Notes: generated from the sequence alone by a model not told the origin. Shown: positions 7,927 to 17,492, numbered from the stretch's first letter. The stretch: DNA of 64,000 bases from Bacillota bacterium (GCA_023411375.1 JAEYOW010000044.1:186001-250000), one strand, 5' to 3'. Translations and numbers: made by a program.

Positions 7927-10257
7927 TTACTGGTCCTCAAGCATCATCATCTTCACCCGTTTGTCAATTTCCCTGATGAAGGTTTCCGCATCGATCGCGC
8001 CCGCGTAATACTGCTGAAGCTGCGTTTGAAGCTCGCTGGAAGACTCGCTGGACCAATCCGTCAGCGGCGTCTGCTGCATAACGTAGAGATAGGGAGAAAT
8101 CAACTCGCGGTATTTCGCGATCATTTCATCCGAAACGTTCATCCGGTTATTCTCAAGCTCGTCCAGCCATTCCTGTAAATACTTGATGTTTTCACGGATT
8201 TCCGCCTTGTTTTCCTCATCCGCGCTTTCAAGCTGCTTGTTCAACCGGGCGATGGAATCCTCGTAGCTCTTTTTATCCTGCTCAAAGGTACGGTTGGGCA
8301 CTGGCTCGTTGTTATCCGGAAACAGCACGATCGCGTCCGAGCTTTCATCGTAGTGCTTGGCATATTCGCCCAGGTATATCCCAGCCTGCTCCATCCGCGT
8401 GCTGCGGGGGTTCAGGATCATCACGTCCAGGCTGACGGGAATCACGGGCTCCAGCCCCGCGTCCATGGGCAGCACCAGCGGGCTCACATCGTTGCGGGTG
8501 TTAAACGACTGCGGCGAGTTGGCCGAAAAGTATGTTGTAAACAACGCCTTTTTCCGGTAGAACTCGTTCATCGCGTCCTCGTCGCTCCAAACGTCGTCGC
8601 CCTGCTCGGCATAGGGGTCGATTTCGGTGAAATCAATCGCGTCCAGCCCCGCCAGCAGCTTTCGGAACAGCGGCGTGTCAAAGCTCACGATCCCCTCCGT
8701 CTTCATCTGGACGGCCACATATTGGTCCATGATCATCTGTAACAAATTGCTGCGCATCGACACATTATCGATCAGGCTCACCTCTGGGTGATCCTCGCCG
8801 TAATCGGCATAAAAGTTAGCCGCAAAGTCAAGGAACTCCATAAAGGTCGCGGGCAGGTCGTCCTCCGTTAGTCCGAGCGTCTCCTCCCATACCTCGCGGT
8901 TATAGCCCATGGTGTTGCAGCTTAGCCCAACAGGGAGGCCGTAAAGCTTGCCATCCTTTTTGAGGAACTCCGTAAAGCGCGGGTCCATACGGTCCACAAC
9001 GCCGGAAATTTCCTGGTTTGCGTTTAAATCCGCCGCATACCCCTTGGCAATCAGCCTTTCCAGGGGCGAGCGCGAGGTGCTCAGGCGCAATACGTCCACA
9101 GCATCCTCACCGCTTAGCATCGCCGCGGTCAAGCTCTCCATACCGTCGTAGTAGCTGTCCGATACCGTCAGCGCCATCTCTGGATGGGCTGCAACCACAG
9201 CATTATGCGCGTTGGAGCTGTATTCGCCAAAAATGGTGAGCGCCCCGTTTTCAATGCCGGGCTGGTTCAGCACGCGCACCAGCGCGCCCTGGTAACTGGC
9301 GTATACATACATGCCACCCTCAAGCAGCGAAAAGCTTTGTCCCGAGCCCTGCCATACCTGCGAGGGCAGATAGGCGCTGACCTTCGGAGTGGATTGCATG
9401 CCCGGCAAGCTGTAAACGGTCGAGCCGGAAACAAAATAGGCCGTTTTGTCCTGGGCGCTGTATACAAGTCCCGTATCACCGAAATTTAGTGCGGTTGTGA
9501 CCGTCTCGGCCGTACCGGCCGCCGGGTCGTACACGGCGATATCCCACGGAATCATCCGTCCCGTTTCCTCGTCGTACGCCTGCTCGCTCTCCTGCCACAT
9601 AACCAGAAGCTTTCCATCCTGATACGGCGTGGCATACTTTAGCTTGGGCTCATCCTTCTGCTCCGTCAGCGCGCCCGTTGCCAGGTCATACTGCGAAAAT
9701 ACCTGCTTCTGCGCATCCCTTCCGTAGGTTTCCGTCAGCAGATATAGCGCGTTTCCATCCGCAAACAGGGAGATGACCTGCCCGTTATCGGTGTATTCGT
9801 CCTCTGTGACGCTAAATCCGCTTCTGTCCAGCTTATATAATATGTCCGTTGAGGAGGGTTTGCCCGCTTCGTCCACCAGCATCCTCACGCTGCCCGAGAC
9901 GCTGTCATAAGCATAGAGCGTCTTTCCGTCGGTAAACAGGTTGCTGATGTTGGTGGCATCGGCAGGCTTCCCCTCGTCATTATACAGGTAATAGGTAAGC
10001 CCATCCACAACCGTTTCGGGCGCTTCCATGCCCGCCTGCCAGCGCTCAACCGTGGCGGTACTGTCATAATTACCGTTTATCAGCAGGTACAGCGTGTCCC
10101 CAATCCCCACCGCGCTTTGCACGTTGCGTTGATCCGGGTCGTTATAATCGGTCCGCGGATACAGGTTCACATTTACCTGCCCGGCCGCCAGCGCGGCGGA
10201 AGCCATGAGCATCAGCGCCAGCATAAAGCACAGCGCGGCCTTCAGAATTTTCTTCAT
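7927..10257 (-). CDS. Large extracellular solute-binding protein with N-terminal propeller-like domain
   Basis: A 776-residue secreted protein. The start MKKILKAALCFMLALMLMASAALA is chosen because it follows AAAGGAGG and gives a clean signal peptide of about 24 residues. Residues about 25-340 form repeated YxxDxxTG / LYLLTE-type blades resembling a beta-propeller. Residues about 350-660 resemble family 1 solute-binding proteins (YDGMESLTAAMLSGEDAVDVLRL, KDGKLYGLPVGLS). A charged coiled-coil segment (about 665-720) precedes the C-terminus. No permease or ATPase genes adjoin it, so it may be a stand-alone sensor or work with a transporter elsewhere. The propeller plus binding-protein architecture is uncommon. 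The gene upstream ends at a hairpin, so it may have its own promoter, but none stood out. Confidence 0.72.
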   Translation of the reverse strand: MKKILKAALCFMLALMLMASAALAAGQVNVNLYPRTDYNDPDQRNVQSAVGIGDTLYLLINGNYDSTATVERWQAGMEAPETVVDGLTYYLYNDEGKPADATNISNLFTDGKTLYAYDSVSGSVRMLVDEAGKPSSTDILYKLDRSGFSVTEDEYTDNGQVISLFADGNALYLLTETYGRDAQKQVFSQYDLATGALTEQKDEPKLKYATPYQDGKLLVMWQESEQAYDEETGRMIPWDIAVYDPAAGTAETVTTALNFGDTGLVYSAQDKTAYFVSGSTVYSLPGMQSTPKVSAYLPSQVWQGSGQSFSLLEGGMYVYASYQGALVRVLNQPGIENGALTIFGEYSSNAHNAVVAAHPEMALTVSDSYYDGMESLTAAMLSGEDAVDVLRLSTSRSPLERLIAKGYAADLNANQEISGVVDRMDPRFTEFLKKDGKLYGLPVGLSCNTMGYNREVWEETLGLTEDDLPATFMEFLDFAANFYADYGEDHPEVSLIDNVSMRSNLLQMIMDQYVAVQMKTEGIVSFDTPLFRKLLAGLDAIDFTEIDPYAEQGDDVWSDEDAMNEFYRKKALFTTYFSANSPQSFNTRNDVSPLVLPMDAGLEPVIPVSLDVMILNPRSTRMEQAGIYLGEYAKHYDESSDAIVLFPDNNEPVPNRTFEQDKKSYEDSIARLNKQLESADEENKAEIRENIKYLQEWLDELENNRMNVSDEMIAKYRELISPYLYVMQQTPLTDWSSESSSELQTQLQQYYAGAIDAETFIREIDKRVKMMMLEDQ

Positions 10258-10367
10258 CCAAAGTCCTCCTTTCGCGCCCAGAGGACAGGGCGCCATACAA
10301 AGTAGACGATTCACCAGCGGGATATGTTGCATATGTTTGAAAGAAACGGAAGGTTGCCCTCTGTTTT

Positions 10368-10411
10368 TTCAAAAGCCGCCGGCCGCGCGGTCAAGCGGCC
10401 AGGCGGCTTTG
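10368..10411 (-). terminator. Hairpin after zinc-ribbon/TPR gene
   Basis: On minus, AAAGCCGCC pairs with GGCGGCTTT and inner GGCCGC pairs with GCGGCC. The following T-run is short (TTTTG), so termination may be partial. Confidence 0.6.
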
Positions 10412-10413
10412 CG

Positions 10414-12414
10414 TCAGGGCTGGTAATAGTGAATGATCTTATTTACCCGTCCGTTGCTCATGTAGTATTGCAATACCCAGATCTTGCTTTCCAGCGTGCT
10501 GCACGAATACTGTACCATCCGCGTGCCGTCCGCGTTCACAAGCACCTGCCCGACTGTCGGATATTCATAGTACAGGCCGCGCGTGCCGTTTGGCGCTTCC
10601 TTTTGTCCAAAATCCTTATACGCGCCGGTCACTTCGCTTTCGCTGCTGCCAAAGCCCACGCCGCGCGGTCCCGCGGCGATCTCGCTGTTCATCTCGATCC
10701 TCACCAGCTGCCAGGCGTTGCCTTCCAGAATGAACACCGCATAGCCCCATCTATATTCAAGGTGCCGCGCCTCTTTATTCATATTCAGGTAGATGGTTTC
10801 AACCTCGCTTTTGGGCTGACCGAACTGCTCCACAAACTCTGCCTGCGTGGTTTTATTAAGGGTAAAGCCCTTAAACGTATCCGCCTCCTGATACATCTCC
10901 AGCGGACTGGGCTTGATATTGAACTTATAGCCGACCTCCATGGTGCTGGACATTTTCCCATACTGGTTAACGCAGATCGCGCGCAGCGTTACACGTCCGG
11001 AGGGCATCTTGATCGGCGTGCCGTCGTACACCGGGCTTTCCACGGTGGGGATGGAACCGTCGATGGTATAATAATAAACCAGCTGCGCCTCCGCCTCTTC
11101 CTTTTCCTTCTTGGTCATCTTTTCATCCATCTCTCCGGGACGAAGGCTGACCTCCTTGGGCTTATCGTAGGTGTTGGGCGCGAGGTTGGCTTTGGGCGCG
11201 GGGGGAGAGGGGTAATAAAACGTATAGGATACGCTGAGGGGGTCGCTCACAAGGTCGCCGCTGACGCATACGGCGCGCAGCGTCACCGTGCCCTCCTCCG
11301 GAATGATTTTTCCATCCTGGGCGAGCTTGCCGCCCTCCGGCAGCTCTACCGCGTCATCCACAGTATAATAGATATCATACCCCTGCGGCGAGGTCAAAAA
11401 GATGTCCTCCTCCAGCGCGCTGATTTCATAGCGTCCGGCCGCCAGGCTGATCTGCGGCATCAGAGGGATATAGTCCTTGCGCTGCAGTCGGAATGTTTCC
11501 TTATCGGTATTGGTATAGGCAAGCAGCATCATATCCGCCGCCTCCGGTCCCCGATCCTGCTCCTGGTACATGCGAATCAGCGCGGTATAGGCTTCGCTGC
11601 GGAACGGGCTGATGTTTTCTTCCAGGTTCAGGTACATCGCCTCGGCGCTCGCGTCGTCCCCAAGGAGTTCATAGGCGTTTGCGAGCAGCAGCAGCCCGTC
11701 GTAATTTTCCGGGTCCAGAATGTCCGCAATCCGGAAGCTGATGATGGAGGTTTCAACGTCGCCCACATCCAGATATTCCTGCCCAACCAGCCAGTAGGCC
11801 TGTGCCGGCGCCTTCATCCAGCTTTTGAGCAGCGCCTCCCGTTCTTCCAGAACAAGCGGGTCTTTGTCGTTTAAGGCAAGGGTGAACATTCCCTCAGTAG
11901 CCGCGAGCGTGTTCCTGCGCGCTGTGGCCCGCTGGCCGGTATCGCTCTTGCTCATATAGACCATATAGCCAGCCGCGCCCAGCATTACAAGCACGGCGCA
12001 AATCAGGCCAATCAGCATCCAGTTGACGTTACGGCGCTTAACGTTGTGAATGCGTCCGTGCTTTCTGGGCACGGCGGGCGCTCTGCCATGTGTGTTGACG
12101 GGCACGCCCCGGCGCGTATCCGGCCGGCTGGCGGTGCTTTTGCGCGCCTGCTCCGGCTGAACGGGCTTGCGGCGGCGTGCATGGTCCGCCTGCTCTATGG
12201 GCAGGGCGGAAAGGTCATAATCCCCATACTCCTTCATACCGCCCTGCCGGGCGGCGGGCAACGTGGGGGAGGAGGCGCTAACGCGCCCCTGTCTGATGGC
12301 GCGCACTCCCGTTTCGCTAAAAGCATGGCCTGAGTACTTGCCCAAAAATGTGCCGCACCGCTCGCAGGTCAGGGAACCGTCCGGCATGGAATGCCCACAG
12401 CGTTCACAGATCAT
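10414..12414 (-). CDS. Zinc-ribbon membrane protein with TPR and chitobiase-C-like domains
   Basis: A 666-residue protein of unknown role. It begins with a zinc ribbon (Cys3, Cys6, Cys17, Cys20), followed by a basic, disordered stretch and one membrane helix (about 132-153). Outside the membrane come TPR-like helices (about 190-360), then two copies of a CHB_HEX_C-type beta domain (blocks ITVD-like DIYYTVDDAVELPEGG... and YYYTIDGSIPTVESP..., each ending in TLRA[VI]CV). A C-terminal domain containing EFVEQFGQPKSEVET resembles repeat modules used in secreted Gram-positive proteins. The start follows AAAGGAGG. It lies 49 bp after an HD-domain gene in a long minus-strand operon. The layout suggests a cytosolic sensor tied to a wall-facing domain; that is inference. 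Confidence 0.65.
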   Translation of the reverse strand: MICERCGHSMPDGSLTCERCGTFLGKYSGHAFSETGVRAIRQGRVSASSPTLPAARQGGMKEYGDYDLSALPIEQADHARRRKPVQPEQARKSTASRPDTRRGVPVNTHGRAPAVPRKHGRIHNVKRRNVNWMLIGLICAVLVMLGAAGYMVYMSKSDTGQRATARRNTLAATEGMFTLALNDKDPLVLEEREALLKSWMKAPAQAYWLVGQEYLDVGDVETSIISFRIADILDPENYDGLLLLANAYELLGDDASAEAMYLNLEENISPFRSEAYTALIRMYQEQDRGPEAADMMLLAYTNTDKETFRLQRKDYIPLMPQISLAAGRYEISALEEDIFLTSPQGYDIYYTVDDAVELPEGGKLAQDGKIIPEEGTVTLRAVCVSGDLVSDPLSVSYTFYYPSPPAPKANLAPNTYDKPKEVSLRPGEMDEKMTKKEKEEAEAQLVYYYTIDGSIPTVESPVYDGTPIKMPSGRVTLRAICVNQYGKMSSTMEVGYKFNIKPSPLEMYQEADTFKGFTLNKTTQAEFVEQFGQPKSEVETIYLNMNKEARHLEYRWGYAVFILEGNAWQLVRIEMNSEIAAGPRGVGFGSSESEVTGAYKDFGQKEAPNGTRGLYYEYPTVGQVLVNADGTRMVQYSCSTLESKIWVLQYYMSNGRVNKIIHYYQP

Positions 12415-12463
12415 AGGCGCCCTCCTTTCTTGCGTGCCTTCGGCCTCCGTTGATGGAAACCGT

Positions 12464-13135
12464 TCAGCTCCCGATACGGTTGTTAACGGGACGGTCGTTG
12501 ATATACAGCTCAAACCGCTGACCCAGGAACTCCGCCGCCTGTTCGCACATCAGGATGCGAGGCAAGTAGATGCTTAAATACTCCAGCACGCTGGAGGATT
12601 CGTTCATCTGCAGCTCCTGGCGGATAACGTGCTTTTTACGGTCCACAGTCACGCTGTTTTCCTGGATGGCGAAGTTTACGCGGTCGTGCACGTCGGTGGC
12701 GTCCGGCTTGCCGTTGCGCACGCGGCTCTTGTGCGCGTCACTCTTGTCGCCGATGGCGAGCGCGGCGCTGACCGCGCTGCTGACCGTTCCGCTCTGCTCC
12801 TCATGGTTGCCCACGGCGGTGATGATTTCCACCACATCGTTGATTTCCAGGCCTGCCTCGCGCAAAATGGGGAACAGCATAACCGCGCCGTTAGGCCCGT
12901 GATCATGCCGGTTTATGCTGTTGCCAACGTCGTGTACCCAGCCGGCGATCGCCGCCAGCTCAATTTCCCGTTCACTGTAGCCGAGGCTTTTTAAAATGCC
13001 GCTTGCCGTGCGGCTGACATAGCTCAGGTGCCGCGGCCCGTGATCTGTGTATCCCAGCGTCTCCAGGTAGCGGTTGCCCGCCCTGACCAGCGCCTTGATG
13101 CTCTCGTTCTGTTTAATTTCCTGTAATGTGATCAT
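12464..13135 (-). CDS. HD-domain phosphohydrolase
   Basis: A 223-residue HD-superfamily protein. Metal-binding positions are visible: His36 in DHGPRHLSYV, His68-Asp69 in GWVHDVGNS, His112 in VGNHEEQ and Asp130 in LAIGDKSDAH. HD proteins usually cleave phosphoesters or phosphoanhydrides of nucleotides; the small single-domain form gives no clear substrate. The start lies 11 bp after the repeat-rich protein gene, so the two are tightly coupled. Several Clostridia encode similar stand-alone HD proteins. Function beyond metal-dependent phosphohydrolase is unknown. Confidence 0.75.
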   Translation of the reverse strand: MITLQEIKQNESIKALVRAGNRYLETLGYTDHGPRHLSYVSRTASGILKSLGYSEREIELAAIAGWVHDVGNSINRHDHGPNGAVMLFPILREAGLEINDVVEIITAVGNHEEQSGTVSSAVSAALAIGDKSDAHKSRVRNGKPDATDVHDRVNFAIQENSVTVDRKKHVIRQELQMNESSSVLEYLSIYLPRILMCEQAAEFLGQRFELYINDRPVNNRIGS

Positions 13136-13146
13136 TGGTGCTCCTT

Positions 13147-13965
13147 TTATTGCAGTCTTTTGACCGCCTTGTACGTGGGGTCGTTTGAAAAATCGCGGAT
13201 GGGCGCTTCGCTGCCCAGGCGCTCGATTGCACTGCGGATTTCGATAAAGTCGATATAGTTCACGTCATTGCCTTCTGCAACATCCAAAAGTGCCTCCAGC
13301 GCGCGGTCGTCGTCCAGCTTTGCCAGATAGCCCGCGTAAAGGGCGCGCTTATCCGTTTGCGTTTTGAACTGCTCCAGCGCAAAGGCAAATACGTCTTCGT
13401 CTCCCGGATAATCGCACAGCACGTCCAAAAGCGCCTCCTTGCCCTCCTGTCCGGCAGCCGCAAAGGCGATCTTGGCCGGGCCGCGCACCTGCGCGCCCAT
13501 CACTCGGAGACTTTCCAGCGCGTTGTCCAGCAGATCCTCTTCCTCGCCGCGCTCCACCTGCCAGCGGATATAATCCACCATCGGCAGCGTGCTATCCATC
13601 TGGCGCAGCAGCTCAATCCCGTGCATGCGCGCCTCGCAGGGCGCCGACCGGTCCGTAACAAGCCGCAACACCGCCTGCCCGTCTCCAAGGTCGCAAAGCC
13701 TGTCCAGAAGCGGGTCTGGAACCGGCACCCCTTCCTTTATATAACGCGTAAGCAGGCCGCATAGCTCCTCCGCGTTGTCAAAACGGTCAAAATACGCTCC
13801 TGGCGTCGCGCCCTCCAACCAGTCCGCCGGGGTGTTGAGAAAGCGCAGATACACGTCCGGCACCTCTTCCTCCATATCCTCCGGGCGTTTAAACCGTCCG
13901 CGGTTTTTTTCAATCCAGTCGTTGAGGTATGTTGAAAATTGCGCGTCAAAATCTAATAAGGTCAT
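13147..13965 (-). CDS. Hypothetical helical-repeat protein
   Basis: A 272-residue soluble acidic protein that I do not recognise by family. Helical segments of HEAT-like spacing run from about residue 80 to 250 (for example DGQAVLRLVTDRSAPCEARMHGIEL and GKEALLDVLCDYPGDEDVFA), which suggests a scaffold or adaptor. MTLLDFDAQ at 13965 is preferred because GAGAGG lies 12 bases upstream; ATG at 13977 directly abuts that site and would add four residues. It is co-directional with the HD-domain gene (11-bp gap) and the TPR gene upstream (about 50-bp gap). Confidence 0.6.
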   Translation of the reverse strand: MTLLDFDAQFSTYLNDWIEKNRGRFKRPEDMEEEVPDVYLRFLNTPADWLEGATPGAYFDRFDNAEELCGLLTRYIKEGVPVPDPLLDRLCDLGDGQAVLRLVTDRSAPCEARMHGIELLRQMDSTLPMVDYIRWQVERGEEEDLLDNALESLRVMGAQVRGPAKIAFAAAGQEGKEALLDVLCDYPGDEDVFAFALEQFKTQTDKRALYAGYLAKLDDDRALEALLDVAEGNDVNYIDFIEIRSAIERLGSEAPIRDFSNDPTYKAVKRLQ

Positions 13966-14018
13966 GCCGATAACCATCCTCTCTCAATCGCAAATGGAAT
14001 AAGGAAAAGCCTTTTAGC

Positions 14019-15725
14019 TTAGCTCTCATCCTCAATTGCGTTCAGGGTACGCAGCGTTTTCAGCGCGCGCCTTAGTTCCCCCGCGCGCGGCTGGTTCAGC
14101 CCGTCGATCTGTATTTTCAGGGGTGTAAAGCCGCTATCTGCGCGGTAGCGCATGCACAGCGCGAGCGGCCAGACCCTGGCCGGGTCGCCGGCCAGTCCGG
14201 CCCGCTGTGCCGGGCTCATCCGCCGAACCATTTCCAACGCATAGGGGATAATCCCGCCGCCGCCGTGGATGGCTTTCGCACGCGCAATACGGCGAACAAT
14301 CAGCCGCTGCATAAGCCCGGGCTGGGCCGGCAGAGGAGCGGTGGGATCGACGCTGGCAATATGCCCCTCGTGCCATATCGTAAAGGGAGGTTGTGCCCCA
14401 AGCGCCAAAAGTTCAGCCGCCGCGACGCGCTTGACCTCCGAATCTCTCGGATCGCAAAGCAGAGCTTCGCGCAGCATTCTTTGTGCGAATCCGTATGGAA
14501 GCTCGCGGCACAGCGCGGGCAGAAGGCGCGGCATCCCATCAACCGGAAGCGAAAGCGCGTAAAGGCAGCGCCGGTAGAACGTCCCGTCCGTCATCAGCCG
14601 TTCGCTAAAGGCCCGCACACCCTGCTCCAACGCGCGGGCCAGAGGCAGGACGGCTCCGTATATCTCTGAACCGCTCAGCATGCCGTAAAACGAAATTTCC
14701 TTAATCTCGCGGGCGATGGTTTCCGACTCCGCGTTTTCGGCTCCCCAGCGCTCCATGCGCGCAAACAGCAGTTCGGCGGGCATGTCGTCCGGATCAATTT
14801 CCCGGCAGAGGTGGATGTATGAGGACGCGGCCTCCAGCTCGCCCATTTTGAGCAGGCAGACGCACAGGTTATAGCTGGTTGGCACGCGTCCGGGCTCGCG
14901 GCGCAGGTTGCGCGCCAGCATATGCCGCGCGATCTCCATTAAGCCCAGCTGTTCGGCCGTCATGCACACCATCAGCTCATCCAGCGCAAAATACGCGCAG
15001 GCAGCCGCGCGCAGCAGCGCAAGGCAGGCCGCGCGCCTCTTTTTCATTCGGCCGAGCATGCACGCGGCCGAGGCCGCGACTTGGCAGTTTCCGGCTCCGC
15101 ACCGTAGCGCGCGTTCAATAAACAGGAGGGCGGCGCCCGTCCTATCCTGGCGCTCGTGGTAGAGCGCGTTCAGCTCGTCGCGGCGCGCGTTGGGCTGCCG
15201 AAAGGGCGCTTGCTGCGCCCGCGCCAATGCGCGCCTGGCGTTCTCGAAATCCCCGGCCGCGATGCGCCTGAGCGCGATGTCCATCAGCCCGCGCAGCCGC
15301 GCGCGCCTTCGAACCGGCGGCTCGTAATAGGCATCCTCCAGCTCGTATACTTCATCGTCCCAGTCGGGCAGTCCGTCCGGTTGCAGATGGGAGCCGCCCA
15401 TGTACAGGGCAAAGCAGTCCATCGCCTCCTGCCGCATGCCCAAGGAGAGCATGTTGCGTCCGATCAGCCCATATGCGGAAAACTGCCCCGGATCCTGTGC
15501 GAGCGCAGCGAAGGCCTCCCTGTTGCTGGCCTCGTAGCAGTGAAGATCTCTGAGCGCGCCCGCGTAGCTCAGCCGCGCCTCCTGAGACGTGGGTTCCAAC
15601 CGCGCGGCATGCCTGAACAGCACCGCCGCCCGGCGGAGATCACCGTTCTTTTGCCAGCGGCCGGCCCGGCGGAGCCAGTAGCCGGCCGGTTTCTGAAATA
15701 TATCGGTCTGGGAAATAACAGGCAT
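14019..15725 (-). CDS. Tetratricopeptide-repeat protein
   Basis: A 568-residue soluble protein rich in Ala, Arg and Leu. Its N-terminal third reads as TPR helices (AGRWQKNGDLRRAAVLFRHA, EARLSYAGALRDLHCYEA, SAYGLIGRNMLSLGMRQEAM), with further pairs near 160-330. No signal peptide or membrane segment is evident. The start MPVISQTDIF is chosen because AAGGAGAG stands 4 bases upstream; a longer in-frame start at 15743 lacks a site. The gene is 39 bp after hslO in the same orientation. TPR proteins mediate protein contacts; no partner is evident, though a neighbouring gene also encodes TPR-like repeats. Confidence 0.68.
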   Translation of the reverse strand: MPVISQTDIFQKPAGYWLRRAGRWQKNGDLRRAAVLFRHAARLEPTSQEARLSYAGALRDLHCYEASNREAFAALAQDPGQFSAYGLIGRNMLSLGMRQEAMDCFALYMGGSHLQPDGLPDWDDEVYELEDAYYEPPVRRRARLRGLMDIALRRIAAGDFENARRALARAQQAPFRQPNARRDELNALYHERQDRTGAALLFIERALRCGAGNCQVAASAACMLGRMKKRRAACLALLRAAACAYFALDELMVCMTAEQLGLMEIARHMLARNLRREPGRVPTSYNLCVCLLKMGELEAASSYIHLCREIDPDDMPAELLFARMERWGAENAESETIAREIKEISFYGMLSGSEIYGAVLPLARALEQGVRAFSERLMTDGTFYRRCLYALSLPVDGMPRLLPALCRELPYGFAQRMLREALLCDPRDSEVKRVAAAELLALGAQPPFTIWHEGHIASVDPTAPLPAQPGLMQRLIVRRIARAKAIHGGGGIIPYALEMVRRMSPAQRAGLAGDPARVWPLALCMRYRADSGFTPLKIQIDGLNQPRAGELRRALKTLRTLNAIEDES

Positions 15726-15764
15726 GACGCTCTCCTTACGCATTCTCTTTCTTCAACGCCGCCC

Positions 15765-16652
15765 TTATTGCTCCTGCGCCTTGTTGAGCAGCCGGATCAG
15801 GTCCTGCTGGCTGAACCGCTCCTGCTTCTTGCAAAAGTGACAGGTCAGTTCCGCACCCTCCGTTTCGTCCTGAATCATATGCCCAAGCTCGTCGCGACCC
15901 AGGGCGATCAACGCCTTTTCCATACGCGCGCGCGAGCAGTCGCAGCGGTACGAAAGCGTATGCTCTCCCAGCACAACGGGTTTGAGGCCGTCAAACCACT
16001 TTGCCATCAAATCGCGCATGGGCTCGTGGCACAGCTCGCGGCTGATGTCGGCAAACAACGGGCTTCGCAGCTCAAGCTGGTCGATCACGCTATCCGGGCA
16101 ACCGGGCAGCGTCTGCAAAAGAACCCCGCCGGCGCTCAGCACGGCTTCGCCGCCAACCAGCACGCCAAGGCTTTGCAAGGTGGGCGTCTGCTCGCTCTGA
16201 ACATAATAGCTGGCAAAGTCCTCGGCAATCTCGCCGGATACGAGCGGCACCTGCCCCACGTAGGGGGTTTTAAGCCCAAGGTCTTTGACCACGCTCATGC
16301 GCCCCGCGCTTCCCACGGCGTAGCCCACGTTCAGCTTGCCATCCTCTCTAAGCGGAATGCGCACGTTTGGCACATCCAGGCATCCGCGCACGCTTTCGCT
16401 GTTTGCCACGCAGACGATCTTGCCAAGCGGTCCGCCGCCGTCAATCGTTACGGTAACGGAGGCGTTTTCCTGCTTGAGCATTGCGCCAAGCATCGCCGTG
16501 CCCATCAGCGCACGTCCAAGCGCAGCCGTGGCGACCGGGCTGGTCACATGGATGGCTGCCGCCTCCGCCACGGTGCGGGTAGCGTTAAGCAACAGGCCGC
16601 GCACCATGCCGTCCGCCAGTGTAATATGAAGCATCTGATCATTTGCGTTCAT
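15765..16652 (-). CDS. hslO: Redox-regulated chaperone Hsp33
   Basis: A 295-residue Hsp33. The N-terminal core is present (LHITLADGMVRGLLLNATR, VTIDGGGPLGKIVCVANS). The C-terminal zinc switch has the expected CxC (YRCDCSR) and CxxC (LTCHFCKK) pairs. Under oxidative stress the four cysteines release zinc and form disulfides, turning the protein into an ATP-independent holdase. MNANDQ at 16652 is taken as the start, after GGAAAGGAA. It follows the methyltransferase gene by 20 bp and is probably co-transcribed with it. Confidence 0.95.
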   Translation of the reverse strand: MNANDQMLHITLADGMVRGLLLNATRTVAEAAAIHVTSPVATAALGRALMGTAMLGAMLKQENASVTVTIDGGGPLGKIVCVANSESVRGCLDVPNVRIPLREDGKLNVGYAVGSAGRMSVVKDLGLKTPYVGQVPLVSGEIAEDFASYYVQSEQTPTLQSLGVLVGGEAVLSAGGVLLQTLPGCPDSVIDQLELRSPLFADISRELCHEPMRDLMAKWFDGLKPVVLGEHTLSYRCDCSRARMEKALIALGRDELGHMIQDETEGAELTCHFCKKQERFSQQDLIRLLNKAQEQ

Positions 16653-16672
16653 GACGGTTCCTTTCCTTCGCG

Positions 16673-17476
16673 TCAAATTTCCGTCGCCGGCACCGCTTCC
16701 GCGTAGGCCTCCGCGCCTTCACCGCTCTCCCGCGCAAGCGGCTTGCGCGCGCCGATAAACCAGCGCAGCTCTCGCGGCGAGGGTTCCTCCAGCTTTTTAT
16801 CCGCAAAGACGCGAATATCCGTAAAGCCGACGCCTTGCAAAAGCTCGGTGATCAGCTTTGCGCTGTGAGCGTACTGCCGTTGATGCTCCCCGATGCGCAG
16901 GTACGTTTCATCCTTTTGTCTGACAAAAACCGCCAGGTTCAGATCCACGCACTGCTGCGAGCGGCTGTACCTGTTCTGCCACAGGTAGGCGATCTCCGGC
17001 GTTTCGTCCCCGATGAAGTGGTTGCCGAGGATATGCTCCAGCTTGTAGGGGGTGCTCAGGTCCATCAGCAGCGCGCCGCCCTCGCGCACGGCCAGATAGG
17101 CCGCGCGAAAAAACTGGGTCAGCTCTCCCGCGTCCTTCAAATAATTGACGCCGTCGTTGGTGCACAGCACCGCGTCCATCGAACGGTGCAAATGGAGGCT
17201 GCGCATGTCCTGCTTGACAAAGGGAATCATCGCCCCGCTTTTCCGCGCCTTTTGAGAGGCTTCAAAGAGCATATCCGGCGAAATATCCACACCCGTCATC
17301 TGATAGCCCATCTGGCTTAAGTGGATGGTGATGCTGCCCGTGCCGCAGGCACACTCGCAGACCTTTCCCCGCCCGACGCCATAGCATTCCATCAGCGCGT
17401 GATAGAAGCGCGCCCAGGTTAGATAGTCCACGTCCGCCATCAGTTGGTCGTAGACGGATGCAAAAGCGGTATACAT
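16673..17476 (-). CDS. Class I SAM-dependent methyltransferase
   Basis: A 267-residue Rossmann-fold methyltransferase. Motif I is CECACGTGSITIHL (about 39-52), followed by the acidic loop GVDISPDML and FVKQDMRSL. The start MYTAFASVYDQLMADVDY is typical of small-molecule methyltransferases found beside hslO-type genes in Clostridia. AAGGAGC ends the spore-protein gene just upstream and serves as its ribosome site, so the two genes are coupled with a 16-bp gap. The substrate is unknown. The C-terminal 30 residues are Ala/Glu-rich and likely disordered. Confidence 0.82.
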   Translation of the reverse strand: MYTAFASVYDQLMADVDYLTWARFYHALMECYGVGRGKVCECACGTGSITIHLSQMGYQMTGVDISPDMLFEASQKARKSGAMIPFVKQDMRSLHLHRSMDAVLCTNDGVNYLKDAGELTQFFRAAYLAVREGGALLMDLSTPYKLEHILGNHFIGDETPEIAYLWQNRYSRSQQCVDLNLAVFVRQKDETYLRIGEHQRQYAHSAKLITELLQGVGFTDIRVFADKKLEEPSPRELRWFIGARKPLARESGEGAEAYAEAVPATEI

Positions 17477-17492
17477 GCGTTAAAAGCTCCTT

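Noticed and set aside
10324..11874. Long plus-strand open frame opposite the zinc-ribbon gene
   Set aside because: Its translation has no recognisable domain and follows the third-position bias of the minus-strand gene, so it is a shadow in GC-rich DNA.
15156..16706. Long plus-strand open frame opposite hslO and the TPR gene
   Set aside because: Same reason: low-complexity Ala/Arg/His translation with no ribosome site, while the minus strand encodes clear proteins.
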